64,000 bases of DNA from assembly GCF_000219915.2 (NCBI RefSeq), contig NC_017964.1:1364001-1428000 (forward strand), in the 5' to 3' direction. Both the position numbers and the translations under genes were made by a program. Source of the stretch: Advenella kashmirensis WT001 (GTDB lineage: Bacteria; Pseudomonadota; Gammaproteobacteria; Burkholderiales; Burkholderiaceae_B). The notes under the pieces are model-generated. The model had not been told where the DNA came from. It did not search any database and was given only the letters and a program-made list of their open reading frames with translations. Numbering within the stretch: position 1 is the stretch's first letter; every line of letters begins with the position of its first letter. This document shows positions 1 to 8,014 of this stretch, one piece after another.

Positions 1-2
1 CT

Positions 3-710
3 CACGACACAGGCGCGGAATACGCTGCGCGCATTCGCCACCATCTGGAGCAACTGCAAAAGGATACGTTTGTGCTGATGAGCCGCTCGGGCCTGGGACG
101 CAGTCTGCATATTGCAACGCTGCCCACCCTGGCCACCACCTGGCTGATTCCCCGGCTGGCCGATTTCCAGCGCCATTGGCCGGACGTGCAGATCAGCCTG
201 TCGGTGCGCACCCATCCGTTCCAGTTTACCGATGTGCCGGTGGATGGCGCCATCTATCACGCGGCACACCCCTGGCCAAACACCCAAAGCGTCATGCTGT
301 TTCGTGAACAGGAATTGGTGCCGGTGTGCTCTTCGCAATTGCTGGCCCGCGCAAAGGCAAAAGGGGCGGGTGCATTGGCGCAACTGACGCATTTGCACAT
401 GATGACGCGGCCCGATGCCTGGCCCAGTTGGTATGAACATAACGCCGTGCCATTTACGCCCCTGGTGCTGGGCGGGCCCCGTTATGAGCTGTTTACCATG
501 CTGCTGGCGGCCGTAGATGCCGGGCTGGGTGTGGCGCTGGTGCCGGCTTTTGTTGCCCGAGAACACATTAAAAGCGGTCGTTATGTTATGCCGGTAACGG
601 CGACGCTACCGGTGGAAACCGCTTATTACTTTGGTTATCCAAAAGCCGAGACCTACCCCGAGGCGCTGACCCTGTTTGAATCCTGGCTGAAGGCGCAGAC
701 AATACGCTAA
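3..710 (+). CDS. LysR-family transcriptional regulator, 3' part (5' end outside window)
   Basis: The frame is open from the left edge and ends with TAA at 708-710, giving about 235 residues. They cover the linker and the whole effector-binding domain of a LysR-type regulator; the N-terminal winged helix-turn-helix lies upstream of the window. The segment with RSLHIATLPTLATTWLIPRL and later a GLGVALVPAF-like stretch near the C-terminus are typical of the GcvA-like substrate-binding fold (periplasmic-binding-protein type). Family knowledge says such proteins bind a small co-inducer and control a neighbouring, often divergent gene; that gene is not visible here. The frame appears intact. The effector cannot be predicted from this part. 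Confidence 0.85.
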   Translation, partial: HDTGAEYAARIRHHLEQLQKDTFVLMSRSGLGRSLHIATLPTLATTWLIPRLADFQRHWPDVQISLSVRTHPFQFTDVPVDGAIYHAAHPWPNTQSVMLFREQELVPVCSSQLLARAKAKGAGALAQLTHLHMMTRPDAWPSWYEHNAVPFTPLVLGGPRYELFTMLLAAVDAGLGVALVPAFVAREHIKSGRYVMPVTATLPVETAYYFGYPKAETYPEALTLFESWLKAQTIR

Positions 711-835
711 ACCTGACGCAGGCTTCACGCGCGATTGCAGTCATGACGCAGTGACATTCCGGATCAAACTCCGGTAGCAGCAACCAAAGAAAAAAGCAGA
801 ATAACGCTGCTGCGCTGAAGGGCAGTGCGGACGGT

Positions 836-862
836 AAAAGGGCCCGACCGAAGCCGGGCCCT
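836..862 (-). terminator. Intrinsic terminator of antisense RNA, copy 1
   Basis: On the minus strand a GC-rich stem of about 9-10 bp (GGGCCCGGC paired with GTCGGGCCC) closes a UUCG tetraloop and is followed by UUUU. It lies just upstream of the peptide gene's ribosome-binding site. Confidence 0.8.
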
Positions 863-881
863 GCCTGATAAGGAGGATACG

Positions 882-959
882 ATGAATAGAATCGTATTAC
901 AACTTATCCTGATCGGTATAGTGCTGATGCTGCTGGTGTACAGCATGCCAGCTTACTGA
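882..959 (+). CDS. Ibs-like small hydrophobic peptide, copy 1 (candidate type I toxin)
   Basis: The 25-residue peptide starts MNRIVLQLIL and ends YSMPAY. After one basic residue it is almost entirely I, L, V and M, so it would form a single membrane-spanning helix. A TAAGGAGG ribosome-binding site (869-876) sits 5 nt before the ATG, close to the maximum match to 16S rRNA, so the frame is very probably translated. Size, composition and the S-x-P/S-A-Y end resemble the enterobacterial Ibs toxins as I remember them; homology is inferred. It is fully covered by an antisense RNA unit. Too short for most gene callers. Toxicity is a prediction, and no plus-strand promoter could be assigned with confidence. 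Confidence 0.8.
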   Translation: MNRIVLQLILIGIVLMLLVYSMPAY

Positions 960-1000
960 TCAGGGACCGGCGAGTATACGGCTCGCCGGTTTCAGGTTTT

Positions 1001-1029
1001 AATTTACTCAACTGTATTTCTTTTGTCAA
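1001..1029 (-). promoter_or_regulatory. Sigma-70 promoter for antisense RNA, copy 1
   Basis: Read on the minus strand this is TTGACA (1024-1029), a 17-bp spacer, then TAAATT (1001-1006). The -35 is a perfect consensus and the -10 matches four of six. Both boxes and the spacing are identical in all three copies of the element while the spacer sequence varies. Confidence 0.75.
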
Positions 1030-1170
1030 TGTCGTACTTTCCGAGGGTCGGTTGGTGAGGTTATGGCTTACGCGAAGTACACAGCATCGCCGGCCGCATT
1101 CGATGCGTTCGAAGCGAGTGGGTCTCAGTTGGCAGTGAACCTCAGCCATTACGTTCGCAGCTCAGATCGC

Positions 1171-2328
1171 TTATTGATACGAGAAGGTAATGGTGGAAAT
1201 AGCGCGGACGGTGCCCGGTTGGACCGCGCCGGTCCGGATATACCGTGCTCGGAATGAAATCGTCGTGTCGGTCGCCATTGTATTGTATGTATTGTCGGGA
1301 CCAGCCTGCCACTGATTGGTGTTGTTTTTGACGCGTGAATCCGGGCCGAAGCGGCAGGGCGAGCCGTTGCTGCAGTTGCTGGCGCTGAAAGAGCGCGACG
1401 TTTGCAACAACTGCACACCCACCCCTTTTGCTGAGCCAGTATTGGTGAGCGTGTCGCTTGTGTTCGAGGTGCTGTTGGCGTCTGTGAGGGTGGCAAATAC
1501 GGTAGAGCCGGGATCGCAATGCAGCGAAAACCGGGCTTCATTGCCCCCCTCATGGGTGCTGCCAATTTGCTTGAACTTAACCATAGGGACGTCCGGCAGC
1601 TTGATGCTCTGGGTTGCTGTGCTGGTCAATCGGCAGCTGGACGCGATCGTGCTTATGCTGAAGTTGAGGTTGGCATGGGCGGGACCGCGCAGCACCAATC
1701 TGGTCTGGTTGTGTACTATATGGAAGCTGACCAGCTTGTCTATCAAAAACGTTTGGGCACTGAAGGTGCGAATCGGACTGTGGTCGATTTTGATAAAGGT
1801 GATGCGTATACTCAGGCTCATCGTGCAGCAAATTCCTGCGGCGCCCGCAGGAATCTGATAAGTGGTTTTACGGCCGGCTTGTATAGAGGGTGGCACAAGC
1901 TCACTATTAATGGGTAGCCAGATGGAGGACGCGGGATCCTTGACGTCCAATACATAGCCTATGGAGGGTAGTCCGGGAATTTGAAATATGCTATGCGGCT
2001 GGCCGTGAACAGTGGCTGTGCGTCCGGGTATCTGGGGTGCATCCGACCAGGCTTCCGCACGAGGCCACCAGGGAACCTGCCAACTTAGAACGTTTAGCTG
2101 GGTGACTTCAATCGGATTGGTACCCAGCATAAATACGATGGGCTGGTCGATGGCTTGCTGATTGACCGACTCCGATAGCGTATAGGTGCCCAGGTTGATG
2201 GGAGCGAAATCTGCGCGACTGTACGCAGACCACAGTATGAGACTGGCAAAGATACCTATTTTCATCATGGTGCGTATCAAAGACGGCACATATTGTTTTG
2301 CGATTAACGGATATAGATTCACTGACAT
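1171..2328 (-). CDS. Fimbrial tip adhesin / minor pilin
   Basis: A 385-residue predicted secreted protein, the last gene of the fimbrial operon. Residues 20-40 (MMKIGIFASLILWSAYSRA) look like a signal peptide. The C-terminal ~120 residues have a pilin fold pattern (paired Cys in the ASNCSNGSPC region, ending in alternating hydrophobics and FSYQ). The long N-terminal part, with its own Cys pairs, would be the receptor-binding domain, as in two-domain FimH-type adhesins. The ATG at 2328 overlaps the usher stop by 10 nt and has an AAGGTGA site in front; an alternative start at 2268 gives a more usual signal peptide but lacks a good site. The ligand cannot be predicted. Confidence 0.8.
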   Translation of the reverse strand: MSVNLYPLIAKQYVPSLIRTMMKIGIFASLILWSAYSRADFAPINLGTYTLSESVNQQAIDQPIVFMLGTNPIEVTQLNVLSWQVPWWPRAEAWSDAPQIPGRTATVHGQPHSIFQIPGLPSIGYVLDVKDPASSIWLPINSELVPPSIQAGRKTTYQIPAGAAGICCTMSLSIRITFIKIDHSPIRTFSAQTFLIDKLVSFHIVHNQTRLVLRGPAHANLNFSISTIASSCRLTSTATQSIKLPDVPMVKFKQIGSTHEGGNEARFSLHCDPGSTVFATLTDANSTSNTSDTLTNTGSAKGVGVQLLQTSRSFSASNCSNGSPCRFGPDSRVKNNTNQWQAGPDNTYNTMATDTTISFRARYIRTGAVQPGTVRAISTITFSYQ

Positions 2329-4849
2329 TGGATCTTCACCTTTACCAATTGGTCGCTTGACTGCTTGCCGGAGAGGACTGCCTGTTCCAGCGTGTAGGGC
2401 GCCTTGCAGCGGGCTCTGGCGCCAGCGCCCCAGCGCAACAGCAGTAACCCTGTCGGTTTTGGACCACGCACAAATACATACCCCTGCTGGGCTACAAACC
2501 CCAACGTATTGCCTTGTTCATCGAGCACATCCGTGCCCAGCGGCGGGAACGCGTCATCGGCCAGTGTGATCTGAAATAGCACGCCGGCACCGGTTCTTGT
2601 TTTTAGTTCGACCAGCATGGCGTTGTTCGCGCGCGGTATGACCTGATAGCTGGTTGCATCGAAATCCACATTCCTGCGAGCGCCTTGCGGGTCAATGCCT
2701 ACGGAGTTGAGTTGATATGGATTGAGATAGGGAACCACTGCGAGCCCGTCGGCATCGAGCCGGGCGTTTGCGCCGGACGCGACACTCGCGCCTTCTGCGC
2801 CCGGCGCTGAAATAATGGCAAACGTGTGACCGACCTGCTCTGAGAAGGAAATACCTTTGGGATGAATAATCGCTGCCCCCGAGGCGGAAACACCAACCTG
2901 GCGGTAGCCCTTGCCGATTCCGGCATTGGCGCTTAACAGCCCATAAGATGACCGATAGCTGCCGCTGATATTGCCGCTGGTGGTGTCTGAGTCATGGCTG
3001 GCGGACAGTGCATAGGAATAGGCGTTGTTGTTGCCCATAGAACCCGCCAGCATTGACGAGACGTAAGCGCCGTTACTGGTTCGACTTCCTGCCTGTGTTG
3101 TGAGCGTATGACTACCTGTCTTGCCAATGGGAATAGAAAAGCTGAGAAAGACATTGTTGCTGCTTTTGGCAGTGTAGACATCACGTGAACGACTGAAAGA
3201 CAGGGTGTAGGAAATGTTCCTGTAGCTGTTGCTATAGCCGGCCTGCACGGTCGTGTCCCGCCCGCGACGATTCCAGTAATCGCTGATATAGGCGGTAAGG
3301 TAGGCGCTGCCCCAACGGCCTGAAAACGGCTGATTCACCGCGAGTTGCAGCTGGTTTTTTAGCCGATCCGTCAGAAACCAGGTACCGCCTGTCAATATAT
3401 CCTGGTTATCCTGTAAAGCGGTATTCAGGATTGAATAGTATCCATCTGAGGCGTAACGGGTAGCCGTCAATGCAATATTGCTTTTTGTGGAAGCCACAAA
3501 ATTGCTATAGGTGGCGCGCCAGGTGATGCCCGACCGGTTTTCGCCAAAGTGTGGTGTGCTCCTGGAGGAAATCATATCCAGACCAAACGCGCCCAGTGAT
3601 GTGTTGAATGCGCCGCCAAGTAGCACGGAGCGAAAACGCTCGCTTGCATTGAAACCGGCGTTCACGGTTAACCAGTTGGTCACGCCATATTGCATAGATG
3701 CCTGCAACACCCTGTTTTTCAATGTTGTCTGCCCGAATTTGAGTCGGCCGGCTGCGATTTGATATTGCAGATTTCCAGGTCTCAGCAATCGCGACAATGT
3801 GTTGAATGGCACCGTGAAAGTTTGTGCAGATCCGTCCGCTTCGGTGACGGTCACGTGCAGATCACCGCCATAACTGGACGGATAAAGATCGGTGATTTCA
3901 AAAGGACCGGGAGGGACGGTGGTCTCGTATATGAGATTCGTATTCTGCCTGATGGTGACGAGCGCATTGGTTTGTGCGATGCCGCGCACTGCAGGGGCGT
4001 ACCCTTTTGTGGATTCAGGCAGCATCCGGTCATCGGAGAACAGTTGTACGCCACGTAATGATAGGTTGTCGAAAAGAGCGCCGTTTGTGGTGAAATCACC
4101 CACCATGATCTGGCTCTTCAGAAACGGGATATCTCGTTGCAGATAATTTGCATAGGCGCGATATCGGCTGCCGCCATCGTCATTATATGAATTTATCCTG
4201 CCCCAATTGAGGGAACCCTGGTGGCGATAATGCCAGTTGCCCAGATTGACGCCACCATTCAGATTAAGAAACCGAGAACTTGTTTTACCCCAGCCCCACG
4301 TCGTGGTTTGATAAAAATTGTAATCGTAATTCAGAAACACGGTTGGAACCCCGGTCTGCCAGTTATCAGGCTGATATAACCACGTGGTCGCTGCCTGACA
4401 TAGATCTGGGCAATGTTCACATCCAGTCGAAAATCGTCAAGGCGATAATTGATCGTGGCCTGCGGGATCGCTGCGGCGGCAGACATACAGTGCTGATCAG
4501 CGTCCCCTATCTTGCTGTACGACAGGCGGGTGGTGTCAAGATCAAGTATACGCAGTACTGCGTCGTTCATGCACAGGGCGGTTTTGCCGTTCGGCGTCTG
4601 TTCGCGAAAACGCAGGCGCGTTTTGCCCTTCCATATATTGTTGACATAAATATCCGATTCGTACTCGCCGGGAGGTACCGAATTTCGATGCGTAAACCGG
4701 GAGATGTCGAGCTCGTGCCGAGCAGTGCCCCGCAGAAATACCGCGTCAAATTCAACCTTCTGCTGGCTGGCTGCAGGGCGTTCGACAAATGAAAAGAGCA
4801 CACTGATGAGGACGGTGTATGTAAAGGGCGTGGGTAAATAGCGGCGCAT
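2319..4849 (-). CDS. Fimbrial outer-membrane usher (one frameshift)
   Basis: FimD/PapC-type usher of about 843 residues: signal peptide, N-terminal chaperone-binding domain, large beta-barrel with plug, then C-terminal domains ending near GLLLLRWG. It secretes and assembles pilin subunits delivered by the chaperone. The gene is split: the first frame (4331-4849) ends soon after the typical RPRGYIS motif and the second frame resumes with FLNYDYNFY. Adding one G at about 4369-4370 joins them as RGYISPDNWQTGVPTVFLNYD, exactly what ushers have there, so a base is missing or the gene is freshly broken. It lies 15 nt downstream of the chaperone gene and overlaps the adhesin start. Confidence 0.92.
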
Positions 4850-4864
4850 GATGTCGCAACGGAT

Positions 4865-5584
4865 TTATCTTTTTCTTCCAGAAATAGTGGTGCGGGTAGT
4901 GCCGCCGTAATCATTGATGTAGGTAATATCCAGCATTGCATCGGCCAGGAGGCTGACGCGAATGCGCAGGTTCGTGCTGGAAAATGGGGGAACCATGGCA
5001 GAGATCTGCGTTGGTGTTGTTGCCGTTTTTGGGCTCGTACTTATGCCATTCAATGAAAAGTAGTATGGGCCAGGATTGTGAATAACCAGTTCCCCGCGGG
5101 AACTGGTTGTCCACTTCAATTTGCCTGCCGCTTCGCTCACGGTCTGGCCCAGGTCTTCGGGGCGGGCAAATATTTTGATGCGCGTCCGCACCGCCATTTG
5201 CAGATAATTACCGGTGTTTTCGGAGGGTTTGGGTGGAATGTCCAGCACATTGAGCCAGAAGACCGATTCCCGGTCTTTCGGCAGCCCGGCATCCGTCAGA
5301 GCAAGACGCAATGTTTGTCCGGCTTGCGGTTCCATGCGAAATACCGGGGGTGTGACTAAAAAGGGTGCTTTGCTTTCGTTAGGCGTTGTATTGCCGGCTC
5401 CGTCATCGGCCCAGGCCTGCACCAATGACGGTTGCGAACCGTCATTGAGCAGCCTGACAGTGACGCTTGTTGATGACAGAGGATAAATGACCCGCGTGCC
5501 GGTAATAACCACAGATGCATTGCTCTGAGCCATCCAAAGCAGCGGGACCATGAGAAAAAAAACGCGGATACCTGCCAGCGTCAT
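4865..5584 (-). CDS. Periplasmic pilus chaperone (PapD/FimC family)
   Basis: A 239-residue protein with an N-terminal signal peptide (to about residue 24, ...QSNASVV) and two immunoglobulin-like domains. The RVIYPLSSTSVTVRL start and the VFWLNVLDIPPKP stretch are hallmark chaperone sequences. Such chaperones donate a beta strand to unfolded pilins and carry them to the usher. It sits between the major pilin (46 nt downstream of it) and the usher (15 nt upstream), a standard operon order. The frame is intact. Confidence 0.93.
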   Translation of the reverse strand: MTLAGIRVFFLMVPLLWMAQSNASVVITGTRVIYPLSSTSVTVRLLNDGSQPSLVQAWADDGAGNTTPNESKAPFLVTPPVFRMEPQAGQTLRLALTDAGLPKDRESVFWLNVLDIPPKPSENTGNYLQMAVRTRIKIFARPEDLGQTVSEAAGKLKWTTSSRGELVIHNPGPYYFSLNGISTSPKTATTPTQISAMVPPFSSTNLRIRVSLLADAMLDITYINDYGGTTRTTISGRKR

Positions 5585-5630
5585 GTTGCCTTACCCTTTA
5601 TCAATAGAGAAAACAAATCGTCTACAGCAA

Positions 5631-6158
5631 TCAGTTGTAAACGATGGTGTAGTTGACAGTGGAGGTTACTTCACCGGCAGTTGCGGCAGCAGTGGCAAAG
5701 TACTGCGCATAATAATCCAGGCTTACCTCCGTACCGTTCACAGGTGCTGACGTTGAGGATTGAGCGCTGGCGCTGTTTTGGGAAAGATCAATCGGCTGGT
5801 GATTGTTATTGAGCAGCTGGACTTCCACGTTGCCTGCTGCATTATTGGTGCTGGTATTTATGAGTCGGCTGCCTACAATGGTGTTGCCGGGTTCAAAGTA
5901 GGCCAGTACATTGCCATTTCCTGGATTGCAGTTTTGCAGTTTGATTGTAAAGAGTGTGGCGCCCGCTGTTTGGTTGGCTGCGTTCAGAGATGCCGTACCT
6001 ACTTCGGGTAAGCGCACGCTGAGTTGTTCAGTCCCGGTTTTGACCTGGCAGGTCTGATCAGTCACTTTGCCGGTTATATTGATGGTGCCGTCAAATGCGA
6101 AAACCGATGAGCATCCGACGATTGCTGCGACAGCGAGGAATAATTTCTGAAATTTCAT
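5631..6158 (-). CDS. Major fimbrial subunit (type 1-like pilin)
   Basis: A pilin precursor of 175 residues. The start at 6158 (MKFQKLFLAVAAIVG) was chosen over 6188 because it has GGAG 6 nt upstream and opens directly into a signal peptide ending near SSVFAF. Mature features are the GTINITGKVTDQTCQV opening with its conserved Cys, a second Cys in the LQNCNPG segment (disulfide pair), and a C-terminal VNYTIVYN beta-zipper. It is the first gene of the operon, directly behind a good promoter, as expected for the most abundant subunit. Confidence 0.93.
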   Translation of the reverse strand: MKFQKLFLAVAAIVGCSSVFAFDGTINITGKVTDQTCQVKTGTEQLSVRLPEVGTASLNAANQTAGATLFTIKLQNCNPGNGNVLAYFEPGNTIVGSRLINTSTNNAAGNVEVQLLNNNHQPIDLSQNSASAQSSTSAPVNGTEVSLDYYAQYFATAAATAGEVTSTVNYTIVYN

Positions 6159-6214
6159 GACAACTCCAATATAAGTGTGTTGAGCCAAAGTTGGTTTTGC
6201 GGTGAAACATCGCT

Positions 6215-6243
6215 AATTTAGAGAATGCATAAAAGTATGTAAA
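6215..6243 (-). promoter_or_regulatory. Promoter of the fimbrial operon
   Basis: Minus strand: TTTACA (6238-6243), 17-bp spacer, TAAATT (6215-6220). The predicted start near 6208 leaves a ~50-nt leader before the pilin ATG at 6158. No invertible-switch inverted repeats were seen around it. Confidence 0.6.
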
Positions 6244-6740
6244 TACGACTAAATGTTAAAAAAAGCAAACGAGTGAAAAGTTAATCTGCATCATGTAAGC
6301 ACATGGGTACGTATGTTAAGGCACGAGATGCCGAGTTGAATTTCAGAGAATATTTACGAATTTTGCATTTATCTATTTGTGTTTATAAGGAAATTTTTTT
6401 TTTTCTAAATACAGGGGTTGTTCGGATTCGGTACGTGGGAGGCAAGGTAAAGGGTGATGGTAGGGAGATTGATAGATCGAGAACTTTTTAAAAATTGCCG
6501 AACCTTTTGATTAGAATGTTCCAATGGCTTTTTATCTTCTTTTTGCCGTTTTCAAAAAAACAACATTGCTAGAGAAATGTATCCTGTATACAAAATAATA
6601 TAATTTAAAAAAGGATTTCATTTCCCGCTGTTCGTGCGCACGCAAGGTGCGTGCTGGCGCAGTCAATAGTCAGTGGCCAATAACCAGCGGTATTAACCAG
6701 CGGTATTAATCAGCGGTATTAATCAGCGTAGTTTTCGGTA
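6244..6740. other. AT-rich intergenic region upstream of the fimbrial operon
   Basis: About 500 nt that are clearly more AT-rich than the surrounding genes, with long A and T runs (for example a 10-T run near 6390-6405). A 62-codon frame at 6303-6491 has no ribosome site and no recognisable content. The right end carries a 13-bp tandem repeat. The composition is typical of silenced or horizontally acquired fimbrial control regions; this is inference. Confidence 0.5.
6682..6728. repeat. 13-bp tandem repeat, 3.6 units
   Basis: Units AACCAGCGGTATT (6682-6694, 6695-6707), AATCAGCGGTATT (6708-6720) and a partial AATCAGCG (6721-6728). It ends 13 nt before copy 2 of the peptide/antisense element. 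Confidence 0.85.
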
Positions 6741-6833
6741 ATGACGCAGTGACATTCCGGATCAAACCCCGGTAGCAGCGACCAAAGAAAAAAGCAGAAT
6801 AACGCTGCTGTGTTGATGGGCAGCGCAGACAGT

Positions 6834-6860
6834 AAAAGGGCCCGACCGAAGCCGGGCCCT
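6834..6860 (-). terminator. Intrinsic terminator of antisense RNA, copy 2
   Basis: Same GGGCCCGGC stem, UUCG loop and UUUU tail as copy 1. Confidence 0.8.
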
Positions 6861-6879
6861 GCCTGATAAGGAGGATACG

Positions 6880-6957
6880 ATGAATAGAATCGTATTACAA
6901 CTTATCCTGATCGGTATAGTGCTGATGCTGCTGGTGTACAGCACGTCAGCTTACTGA
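6880..6957 (+). CDS. Ibs-like small hydrophobic peptide, copy 2 (candidate type I toxin)
   Basis: A 25-residue peptide identical to copy 1 except at the C-terminus, which reads YSTSAY instead of YSMPAY. The TAAGGAGG ribosome-binding site is 5 nt upstream of the ATG as in copy 1. The S-x-S-A-Y end is closer still to what I remember of some Ibs peptides. It is covered by its own antisense unit. Function as a membrane-active toxin is inferred from architecture and composition. Confidence 0.8.
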   Translation: MNRIVLQLILIGIVLMLLVYSTSAY

Positions 6958-6998
6958 TCAGGGACCGGTGGGATTCCTCCCCACCGGTTTCAGGTTTT

Positions 6999-7027
6999 AA
7001 TTTACTTAAGTGTATTTCTTTTGTCAA
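6999..7027 (-). promoter_or_regulatory. Sigma-70 promoter for antisense RNA, copy 2
   Basis: Minus strand TTGACA (7022-7027), 17 bp, TAAATT (6999-7004); boxes unchanged from copy 1 although the spacer differs. Confidence 0.75.
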
Positions 7028-7316
7028 TGTCGTACTTTCCGAAGGCTCGTGTTGAGCAACATAGCAAGATCGTCGCTGGGTTTGCGAAGGTGACATTAAC
7101 CCAATGGTGATTTTCGATCAGCACCACGAGGTAGCAAACACAGGAAAATGCGAAAAATTGCTGTCTAGTCATCTTGCCGGGCGAAGTGCTGGAAAGTGCA
7201 ATCCCCGATAAAGTGTTCCCGCCTCCGAAATTTTTACAGCAACGTTACGCCAGGAGCCAGGGCGAAAAGTGGAATGTCTGCTGCTAAGCGTTTGCCTGCA
7301 AAAGGCGGACGTCAGT

Positions 7317-7682
7317 TCAAGCTTTTCCACAAAGCCGGACTTGCATCTCGGATTCGGTGGCTGCGAACAGATGGTGACCTATGCGGTTGGTTTCGCTCAC
7401 GAAATCCCGTAGCGCCTTACTGCTGGCACTGTAGGCTGAAATGTCACCGAGGATCACCAGGCGTGCAAGATAATTTTGCATCTTCTGAAAGAAGTGCCCC
7501 GCTTGTTGATTGCTGAGTTGGAAGAACAAAGGGGTAAAGCGAGCAGCCGGCACAACGATGACGTCGATCTCCTGGCCGTAGGTTTCGCCTATGAGGTCCA
7601 GCGCATCCTGTTCGCTCGATAATGCAGGTCCCTCAGCGGCAGCAAAGTACACATTAAGATTACCTAAGCGTTCTATTCTCAT
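7317..7682 (-). CDS. DUF4180 domain protein
   Basis: A 121-residue protein. The stretch SSEQDALDLIGETYGQEIDVIVVP, the paired FFQLSNQQAGHFFQKMQNY, and LVILGDISAYSASSKALRDFVSETNR match the DUF4180 pattern as I know it (about 110-120 residues, stand-alone, function unknown). It is a soluble protein with no signal peptide. It sits alone between copies 2 and 3 of the peptide/antisense element. The 280 nt on its upstream side (7683-7963) hold a 71-codon plus-strand frame that I do not recognise and a possible gene remnant; nothing else is visible there. Confidence 0.75.
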   Translation of the reverse strand: MRIERLGNLNVYFAAAEGPALSSEQDALDLIGETYGQEIDVIVVPAARFTPLFFQLSNQQAGHFFQKMQNYLARLVILGDISAYSASSKALRDFVSETNRIGHHLFAATESEMQVRLCGKA

Positions 7683-8014
7683 GGCGATCTACCCTTCGTA
7701 AATTTCGGTATGTCAAATGACCTGCGACTGTTCAGGTTCCTGTTGAACGAATTCCCGCCAAATGGCCACTTTCAGGCTATAGCAGTTTGTCCAAGCAGTC
7801 AAACCAGCGGATGGAAAGGCTTGGAGGCAATGGTTCTTGTCGCACTCGCTGCCCATGGCCGCGACATCTACGCGCCCAATCGGCGCCTCATCCAGTTGTC
7901 TCTCGGTTTACGAATGTGGAGATAACGCAATGATATATTCGATCAAGAGCACGCGGTGGCGATCAAAGAAAAAAGCAGAATAACGCTGCTGCACTGAAGG
8001 GCAGTGCTGACGGT

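Larger units (their letters stand above)
834..994 (-). ncRNA. Sib-like antisense RNA opposite the peptide gene, copy 1
   Basis: A minus-strand promoter (1001-1029) predicts a 5' end near 994 and an intrinsic terminator predicts a 3' end near 834, giving about 160 nt. The RNA would begin with a 9-bp hairpin (966-990) and then be perfectly complementary to the whole peptide frame and its Shine-Dalgarno. This is the layout of Sib RNAs, which block ibs translation. The terminator stem is better paired in the minus-strand RNA (G-U wobble and UUCG loop) than in the plus-strand RNA (A-C mismatch), which supports transcription from the minus strand. Confidence 0.75.
743..1044. repeat. Element copy 1: repeated peptide/antisense-RNA cassette
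   Basis: This 302-bp stretch recurs at 6741-7042 with identical length and about 93 percent identity by eye, and its core (from 785) recurs at 7964-8222. It contains a 25-codon reading frame on the plus strand and an antisense transcription unit on the minus strand. No transposase, terminal inverted repeat or target duplication is visible, so it does not look like an insertion sequence. Differences between copies cluster in hairpin loops, promoter spacers and flanks. The peptide gene, ribosome site, promoter boxes and terminator stem are conserved. Confidence 0.9.
6832..6992 (-). ncRNA. Sib-like antisense RNA, copy 2
   Basis: Predicted from the promoter at 6999-7027 and the terminator at 6834-6860, about 160 nt, with a 5' hairpin at 6964-6988. 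It is complementary to the whole copy 2 peptide gene. Compared with copy 1, two stem positions show compensatory changes (C-G to T-A and A-T to G-C). Confidence 0.75.
6741..7042. repeat. Element copy 2: repeated peptide/antisense-RNA cassette
   Basis: Same length and orientation as copy 1 (offset exactly 5998 bp), so copies 1 and 2 are direct repeats around the fimbrial operon. The hairpin at 6964-6988 has a different stem sequence from copy 1 but keeps all 9 base pairs. Confidence 0.9.

Noticed and set aside
764..946. 60-codon minus-strand frames inside all three elements (also 6762-6944 and 7943-8125), starting MLYTSSISTIPIRIS
   Set aside because: They are the antisense of the peptide gene and its leader, have no ribosome site, and run through the predicted terminator; their similarity is explained by conservation of the DNA for the plus-strand peptide and the antisense RNA.
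966..990. Hairpin after the peptide stop as terminator of the peptide mRNA
   Set aside because: The following TTTCAGGTTTT is not a proper U-tract, and the hairpin lies exactly at the predicted 5' end of the antisense RNA; it may still stabilise the mRNA 3' end.
743..1044. Insertion sequence or MITE
   Set aside because: No terminal inverted repeats or target-site duplications are evident, and conservation follows the peptide, ribosome site, promoter and terminator rather than the ends.
1063..1257. 64-codon plus-strand frame (MAYAKYTASPAAF)
   Set aside because: No ribosome site, overlaps the end of the adhesin gene, no recognisable content.
6303..6491. 62-codon frame in the AT-rich fimbrial upstream region
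   Set aside because: Composition follows the AT-rich background; no ribosome site.
7710..7925. 71-codon plus-strand frame (MSNDLRLFRFLLNEF)
   Set aside because: No Shine-Dalgarno and no family recognised; possibly a remnant, not enough to call.
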